Assembly (NCBI GenBank): GCA_947652605.1
Contig: OX393579.1
Location: 50,226,970-50,290,969 of the forward strand
DNA from: Elmis aenea
Lineage: Eukaryota > Arthropoda > Insecta > Coleoptera > Elmidae
Reading direction: 5' to 3'
DNA length: 64,000 nucleotides
Shown: positions 53,901 to 62,900 of the stretch, one piece after another
Position numbering within the stretch: position 1 is the stretch's first letter
Layout: the number at the start of each line of letters is the position of its first letter
Notes under the pieces: model-generated
What the model was told of the DNA's origin: nothing
What the model saw: only the letters and a program-made list of their open reading frames with translations
Databases searched by the model: none
Translations under genes and position numbers: made by a program

Positions 53901-56900
53901 TTTTCTTTTTTCCAAGATACTTATTTGTATTTCATATGTTTCGTAAAGCATATGTCAGAATTTTTTCTCTTTAGTAAAACAGCTGTTACTTCCAACCAGG
54001 GCTGCGGAGTCGGTAAAAAAAAAGTCGACTCCGATTCTGACTCCTGATAATTTTAGTAGTTCGACTCCGACTCCGACAAAATTAAATACTATGACATTTT
54101 ATGATGTGCAACATAAGAAAAGAAAAAAAAATAATATTTAAAATTTGAGTTTAAATTTTGCGGCAAAGGACTATCTCGCAATTTTTTGTTGTACCCGGAG
54201 TTGGATTCGGAGTCGGTACATTTTTTCCGACTCCGACTCCACTGACCAGAATTTCCTTCTAAACTCCGACTCCGACTCCACAGCCCTGCTTCCAACCTCA
54301 GCGTTGGGGCTAAAAGTAACAATGATTGGGGTAAGTTGTTACGGCAAAATAATTTACACAGCTCATAAGTAGTGGGTAAATATATTAGTATTCATCAACA
54401 AAATTAATATTTGATTCCAAAATACACATTAGCAAAATGAAAAAAATATATAAAAAATTTGGTACAATAAAAAAGTTAACATTATCAGTATTCAACAAAA
54501 ATGTGAAACAAACGGATACAACAAATTGGAAAATTAATCCGACAAGTTTTGTATGTTCTCATTATGGTTTCTCATATTTGACCATTTTGCTTGTCCCGGG
54601 ATTCCGGGAAGAAATCGGCCTTTGAAATAAAAATAAAGTTTTTCTATAATTTACTGTTAGTAAAGATATTTATAATAAATTATGATAGTATTGCGAAGAT
54701 CTTAGCACAAAGTAAACGAAAATAACACTTTTGTTAATCCCGGGAATTCCCGGGACAAAAAGCATTTCCCGGGAAAAAAAAAGATTAAAATGGAACGGGT
54801 CCTGAAAAAGAAGAAACCCTAGTTCTCATCTACCAATTATATGCTAAGAGTGATTATTTGCTAGAGAAAACATTGATTGGGGTTGGTTGTAACACTGTAA
54901 ACTGCTCTACAATTGCAGTAACAGTTCATTAGGATTGAGAATTACAAAATAGATGTTTTTAAACGGGAGTATATTGCAGTAATATAGCGCAACACCACAT
55001 AATACAAAAGTAACTTTAAAAAAAAGTTTAATCTGCGAACTCTTATCACATCATCTATTCAGCTTATTAGAGCATTTCCTTCTGGGAGATGATTTTAAAA
55101 ACACGAAGCTATCAAAACATGCTTAGGATTTGTTTAAATCAAAATTTAGTTGATTATACAAACAAGACTTGCAAAATTTAATGCTAACGTGGAGGCGTTA
55201 CGGATGTAATATAAGTTGTTTTTTTGTGTACCGACTTTTAACTTAATTCGTGGAAAATTGGCGTTGCTTATGGATCCACTTTACATTTTAATTTTTCGTC
55301 TTCAATGCGTGGTGACGAAATCATTGTAGTTGCATTTTTATGGAACTTGTTGCTTTCTAAAATACAAACACCATTTGTTTAAAAGTTTACATACGAGTAA
55401 AAAGTTGTATACCATTTGATGTTTATAAATATTCAGTTTTCTAGATTTATATCATATGTACGTTCACGTATGGTAGCTATGTCCGATATATCCAACTGGT
55501 TGGCCTTCAGATTATAAAAATATTTGTGTTAGAATATTAGAATAATTATTTATAAACAAATAACAATGAATATTCAGAATAACTCGGTTGTCATTGCTGG
55601 TATCAAAGTACAAGATCTTGTACATGTCACTTTTTAAAAGCCCGTTTGGATGAAGCTGTTAATGAGCGCAAGACTTTTCAAATATGAAGTGATTTGCTCT
55701 GTATGGGAAGGTCTATTTTCGATGCCCATACAGGGTATCTCGGTTATTATCAAAGATAGAAAAAAGCTAAGTCCGTAGTCTCGATTTCTTTGAATATCGC
55801 TATCTTATTAAGAATAAAAAACCATGCAAAAAATGTCTTTGAAGTGTTTCTTTATCCTTTCGTTTAAGCGAGATATTTAACATTTTTGAAAATTGCCAAA
55901 AATCAGAAATCTGTTTACGGCAATAAATTCCTCTCGAAAAAAGAAATCGAGACTACGTACTTAGTTTTTTTTTTAAATCTCTGATAATAACCGAGATACC
56001 CTGTATGGGCATCGAAAATAGGCCACCCTATGGGATGGACCAAATTCGAATGTTTTGCAGGGTATCTCGGTTACCGTAATAGTTAGCGAAAATCTGATAT
56101 TGGTCACTTGGGCTATGTTTTTGAGAAAAGAACGCCTATGTAATCAGTTTTTTTGTATAGCTTACCATTTTGGCACTACACACGAAAAATGAAATTTTCA
56201 TCATTTTTTAAAATATGCTCCAACTTCTTTATTTATTAAAATAGAACAAAATGTTATTAAGGTTTTTTTATGCAGATTTTTATACTTAATTTGAAAACGA
56301 AATTGAATTTTTTTTAGCAACCTCGACTTTCGAGATATAAAGTAAACTTATATTTTTTAAATGGAAACCCTAGCTGGTCATGACCTTACATGGAACATGG
56401 AAGAGATGTTTTTTAAGCTTTTTAAAAATTGTTGTTTAATAATTGCAAATATCACTTGTTTACGAAATCATGGCAAATTATGATATGGAAATTTTTACAA
56501 AATTAGCCGTATCTCAGTTATTTTTTGCAACAAATATACAGGGTTCTCGTTTTTCGAGGGCCACTATGGGGATCTCGTAAACGGTAAGAGTTACGACTTC
56601 GGTTAAATTGGGGCAAAGTTGTATATTCAGGTGCTTAATAATTTGATGCAAACAAAACTTATCTAGCTTTTTTAGTTTTTGAGATATAGAAGAAAAAGTA
56701 AAAAAGTGGATTTTTGTTATTTGCCCGTAACTTTTTCTTTAATGTCGACTTTCATTTCTGCAAAAACTTCTTTTTATAAACCATTATCAGGTCAATTTTT
56801 CTTATGGACGCTATATCTGATTTTAACGCCATTTGTAGAGCATTTTATTCTGAATTCGATCATGTATAACACTTACCACCTTTTTGAAGCAATGGTTGTT

Positions 56901-59900
56901 AAAAATGGCAAATTATTTTTAGAATATTTTTCTCAGTTAAGTAATAAAATACAATAATACAGGTAATACCTTATTTGACATACAAGAAGGTGCAACAAAA
57001 TTTTCGTAACCAAAAATAAGTTTTCATAGTTTTTTAAAAAACGTCCAAACATATATTTACTTACGCAGATGGCCAACTGGGGTTTCTATTTAAAAAAATA
57101 TAAGTTTGCTTCATATCTCGAAAGTGAAGGACGCAAAAAAAGAATAATTTCGTTTTTAAATTAAGTATAAACATCTGTATAAAAAAACCTTAATAACATT
57201 TTGTTCTTTTTTTTTTTTTTAAATAAAACGATGAAATTTCATTTTTCGTTTCAAAATGGAAAGCGATATAAAAAATCTGATAACACAGGCGTTCTTTTCT
57301 CAAAAATACAGCCCAAGAGACCGATATCAGATTTTCGCTAACTAATACGGTAACCCAGATACTCTGTAAAACATTCGAATTTGGTCCACGCTGTATAGAT
57401 TAGATTTTTATTGTGTAGTTTTGGATAATGAAATGGCAAATGTTATCTGAAAGAACCGCAAGACATGTTCCTTTGTGTTTGATTAGATAGAGGCGACGAA
57501 TTTAATAACGACGACTTTATTCGCCAGTACATGTGTTAACAGTCGTTAATTTCGCGTATTCATTTTCCTATCACAACCTCAGAACAGGATGTCTTTATGA
57601 ACTTCCTGACACGTGTTCGTCACCCGTAGATAACGTACTGTGAGTTGGTTTTTATTAACGGCATGTTATCGTTTCAGGTCAGCGTTGCAGACCCTTCACA
57701 AAGCCAGTTCTAAAGCGCGCGAGGAAAACTATTTCCAAGGGGGCCTCTCCCACGAGTGGGTCGATTATTATGAGCAGAGGATCGAGTCCGACAGGTCCTG
57801 TCTCAACGAATGGCACGCGATGGACGACTTGGAGTCCAGACGGCCGCCGTCACCCGACTCGATCCGGACGAAACCCCAGGAGCGCGACCAAGCCGAGGGA
57901 GTCATCAGGAGTACCCTCAAAGAAATAATGATGAGTGTCGACTTGGACGAAGTTACCAGTAAAATTATAAGGAACCGACTCGAAGATCAATTGGATATGG
58001 ATCTTGGGGAGTACAAGTCGTTTATAGATCAGGAAATTATTGTCATCTTGGGGCAGATGGACGCGCCCACGGAAATTTTCGACCACGTCTATTTGGGCTC
58101 GGAATGGAACGCTTCCAATTATGAAGAATTAAAACGAAATGGGTAAGGACATTTGATTTTTAATGTGGCAATAAACACTCATTCAATTTTTATCGTATGA
58201 TTTGAAATTTCCGTTATACAAGGTGTTTCTTAAATATTGCAAAAAAAATCGGGAGGTGATTCCTTATCGAAAATTAAGGGGGGTCTTTTCTATAAATTTT
58301 TTTCTTTAGTGTCTCCTTTTGGAGTTACATTCCCCTAAAGGGGAGCGGTAAAATTAGGTTTTTATTTTATCTCTCAAATTTGGAGAAATGTAGGAGAATG
58401 ATATTTGGTACATGTTTTATACTTATTAAAAGGTTTCCCATAGAATATTTTCAACTATCTCTTACCTTCACAGGGGGCTGAAAAGTGCGACCCCTGTTGG
58501 TTTTTTTATCATAACCTTTTGGTGGGTTAAAATTTTGCAATTTAATTTCTTTTTTCTATTTTGAAAGCTTGGTTTATTTACAAACTTTTTCTATTCCTTA
58601 GTTTTTCTCGTAAAACCTATAGTTTTTGAGTAAGAAATTAAATAAGTAAGCATGCACCATAAAATATTCCAAAATAAAACGATTCGTATTGGTGGTTACC
58701 ATGGTTTGTTTATGTTCGTATTGGGTGGAATTGACGCGTTGTCGCCGCGTAAATGTCAAAATGAATTACACCCGTCAATTCTATTCAATATGAACAAAAA
58801 CAAACCATGGTAACCACAAAATGAATTATTTTATATTGGAATATTTTATGGCGCATGTTTACTTATTTTATTTTTTGCTCAGAAACTGTAGGTTTTATGA
58901 GAAAAACTAAAGAATTAAAAAAGTTTATAAACCAAGCAAACTTTCATAAACAAATTTTTAAATTGCAAAATTTTAAACCACCAAAAAGTTCTGATTGAAA
59001 AACCAAACAGGAGTCGCACTTTTCAGCCCTCTGTGAAGATGGGATATGATTAAAAATAATATTATGGGAAATAAGTATCAAACATCTACCAAATATCATT
59101 CTCCCACATTAATCCAAATTTGAGAAATAATATAAAAACATAAATTTACCGCTTCCATTTGGGGGGGGGGGGTGTAATTCCGAAAGGAGACGTCTAAGGA
59201 AAAAATTTCATATGAAAGGCCCCCCTTAATTTTTGATAAGTAATCACCTCCCGAATTTTTTCGCAATATTTAAGAAACGCCCTGTATAACGCATAATTTT
59301 TTTGCAAAAATATTAATGTTTATAGCAGCTTATTTTTGTATTAAAAAAAAAAAAACAACTCAGCGAAAAAAATTTCGGGCCGTTTTATGCAAAAAAAAAT
59401 CTTCTTACCAACTACCACATGTCACGCCATTGTTTGTTAATTTATTAATTTATTTTATCAAATTTAACTGTACTGGCATGAATCACTGTTTGTTAATTTA
59501 TTAATTTATGTTATCAAATTTAACTGTACTGGCATGAATATGTAAACCTTTTTCAAAAATAACAATGAATTTGTTTTTAATGTCGCGCTTATTTAAAATA
59601 GCTTTTTAATCATAATTTCGCTACTGTCCTTATCTCTGGCTTATTATTAGATATAGAAAAATGGATCAATTACACAAAATAAACAGTTTTTTAAGACAAT
59701 TATGATGAAAACGTCCACAACATTTTTCCGCTATTTGCGGTCGAGTTATTTTAAAAATTCGATGTTTTTATTGTTTATCAACATTTTTAAGTTAATGTAG
59801 AATTGTTAATTAAATTTCTTTTTAAAAATTGGAAACATTGAACGCCAACTTGAATTTTTTTAAATAACAACCATAATTGACTTAATCATTTTTAATTTTT

Positions 59901-62900
59901 TAATAGTTATGTTTTTAAATACAGTTTGTCCTAAACGTTTTAAGATTTTTGATGTTGTAATGGTGCGAATTTGATATTAACCGCTTTGGCATACTTTTGC
60001 ACAAAATACGAGTATTTAAATTTTCCCCCCCGATGTATTATTGCAATTTTCAAATTCAATTCTGTATTTTAATATACAGGGTGTCCACCTTTCGTTTTAA
60101 AGATACAGCGGTTGCAAAGTCTAAGAAACAATTAAATTTTGTAAATTTTTTACATTTTTTTGTACAAACTGCTTTATAACTCTTAAACCATTGCCTGTAG
60201 ACAAAAAATAAATAGAAGTAATTTTGTAGAGAATTTCATGCTCTATTAAAAAGCTTTGAGGTATTTTACGATAAAATTGATATTTTCGGCTACAGAGTCT
60301 TATAAATGCAGAAGTGTAAAAAAATCAAGTAAGTGTTGATATCAGCTTAGCATTTGATTTTAGAAAAAACTTGTACTTGAAATTTTTTTTTAAAAAAAGG
60401 TCCTCTATCACCACTTAAAATACTCGCGGTGATAACGGGGACACCCTGTATCTGCATCACTGCACTTGTTAAATGTAATCTTTTTATTTGTTGCAGAGTC
60501 CGTCATATCTTGAATGTAACGAGGGAAATCGACAACTTCTTTCCCGGCACATTCGATTATTTAAACATCCGAGTGTACGACGACGAAAAAACCGACATGC
60601 TCAAACATTGGGACGACACTTTCAAATACATCAGCAAAGCAAGAAAAGAGGGTTCCAAGGTGCTCGTCCACTGCAAGATGGGCGTCAGTCGATCGGCGTC
60701 GGTTGTAATAGCGTACGCCATGAAAGCCTACAACTGGGATTTTAAAACGGCAATGCAGCATGTCAAGGAAAAACGCACATGCATCAAACCAAATACGAGT
60801 TTCCTAGGGCAACTTGAAACTTACCAGGGTATTTTAGACGCTATGAAAAACAAAGAAAAATTGCAAAGGTCGAAGTCGGAAACAAATTTGAAGTCGCCAG
60901 ATAGAATTGAAAGGACGCTTCCGGGCAGCCAGCCGACGCCTTTAATACAGGCTCGGTTACTTAGCAACGAATTACAAACAACCATGTCCGGTCAAGATTT
61001 GAGGCAACTTGGAGCAAGGCCGAAATCGTGGTCTCCGGATAACAAGTGCTCCACGGAAATATTATCAAATTTGGTTTCCCCGTTCAGGTCGCTGGAAAAT
61101 TTGGACAAGAAAGTCGCGTCCAAAGAGTCCCTGCAAAGTTTGAAACATCACAAGTGTCTCAAGAAGTCGACAAACGCGATAGACTCCATTGCCAGAAACG
61201 TATTAATGCCCTGTGATAACGGAGAATCGTACAGCGTATCTCCAAACCAGATTCGACACATTCCTGGTCAAATTCAAGTGTCGGACAAGAAGGACGGCGA
61301 ACAGTTGATGGCTTCGGTGAAGCAAATGATAAACGAGTTCGAATCGCAAAGCGACGGAAGCAAGGAGAGTAGGAAAAAGCTGGTTCTTGATCTTACAATC
61401 CGGAACGAGTGCGTTTTAGATTCCAAGTCGTCGTCGTCGCCGAGTTCTGCCGAAGAAGAAGCAGATTTAAATAGTTCCTTTAGTTCTTTTATGGAAGAGG
61501 ATCCGGTCGCCGCGCAAACGAAATTACCGCCTCCGATGTTGCGCGCCGTTCTCGTTAAGAAAGAGATATGGGACCCTGGGGAGAAGCTGCCCGGACAAGT
61601 GTCTTACTGTAACGGTACAACCGCGAACGCCTGTGATCTAAACTCTAGTGCTAGTGATGAGCAGACTATGTGGACATCATCGACCGTGCTTCAGGCCGCT
61701 CCAGAAACTCTTAGTGGTGCGGTTTCCTGCAGCAGCGCTCTAAATAAAGTTCCTGAACTGACGCAAAATAATAAAACTGTGTACCGATCGAAAACTTTAC
61801 CGTTGCGCAAAGACAGTGACCCGTTTTCGAACCAGTTGGATCGCGTTTTCGATAGGGAAGAACGGAAGCAGCAGCGTATCTCGGCTGTACCGCCGTTGCC
61901 CATAACGGAGCTCTCTAACGACGAAACCACTAGGGAATGCCCGTCTCGACAGAGCTCGTGGAGCTCGTATGACAGCGCCGTCGTTTTAGGCTATCAGGGT
62001 GAATCACGGGACGTTCCGTCGAGGCACAGCTCGTGGGGTTCGGGTGATACGAGAACGTTACCTTCGCGTAATAGCTCTTGGGGCTCATACGACATGCGTC
62101 CGGGCGGTCCCCTATATTACACGAACGAAAAAGGCGAAAAGGTTCTGCATCCGAGCAGCGACGTGGGAAGCAGTTCGAGCGGACTGTTCCCGTACGACAA
62201 AGAAGATATTCCCTGGTATCCGGGGACGGTGAAACGGACGAAACAGAAACTGGAAGAAAACACGGCGAAGAAGACGGAAGCGAAGCAGGACGATAGTGAC
62301 TTGTTTTACACGGGCGACGCTTTGACGAACAGCACGGGTTCTTTGGCGGAACCATATTTTAAAACTCCCAGTTCGGAAACCCTTCATTCCGAGTATCCGA
62401 CTTCGGTTATTTCGGAACGTGAAGGAACCTTAGAAGCATTCAATACGACTCTCATTAGTAACAATTCGCCGCTCGTTCAAAGATCCGATAGAAGAAATAG
62501 TTTCGTTAACGAAGAACATTCTAGTGCCATATCCCCAAGCATCAACATCATCAGTAGTAGTAAAGAAAATATTACGAACTGCTCGAGTGGCTCGTCTAGA
62601 TTATCTGTTAGTGCACCCGAACCATCGTCCATGGAACTGATCCCCCAGGAATGCTCTCTGTCTCGTTCTACCTCAAACGTGTCGAGCTTGGGAGTCGTCA
62701 ACAAAGACGTATCGCTATCGAACGTGATAAACGCGGCGCAATATTCGTCCGTAAAGCAGCACAAAACGTTCTTGGAAAACCTGTACAAAGATTCTTCGAC
62801 CATGCCGAAGCGAACTTTCGTGCCCGACGATTTGCCGGAACAGGATTACAACGGCAGCACGCCGGGAATTGTTAGGAGCTTGAAGAAGGAGTTCGAGGCC

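Larger units (their letters stand above)
40839..57677 (+). other. ssh: ssh intron between exons C and D (16.8 kb)
   Basis: Bounded by gtgagt and tttcag. It contains an intact recombinase gene on the opposite strand, several hAT MITEs, palindromic elements, a minisatellite, and CpG-rich patches listed separately. Confidence 0.85.

Noticed and set aside
60429..60496. ssh exon E reading frame extended upstream to 60429
   Set aside because: A clear acceptor (ttgttgcag) at 60496 restores the conserved NGVRHILNVTREIDNF sequence with exon D; the extension lies in a transposon end.
60488..62875. Several alternative frames of 60-140 codons over ssh exon E on both strands
   Set aside because: Shadows of the long GC-rich coding exon; none has a recognisable domain.
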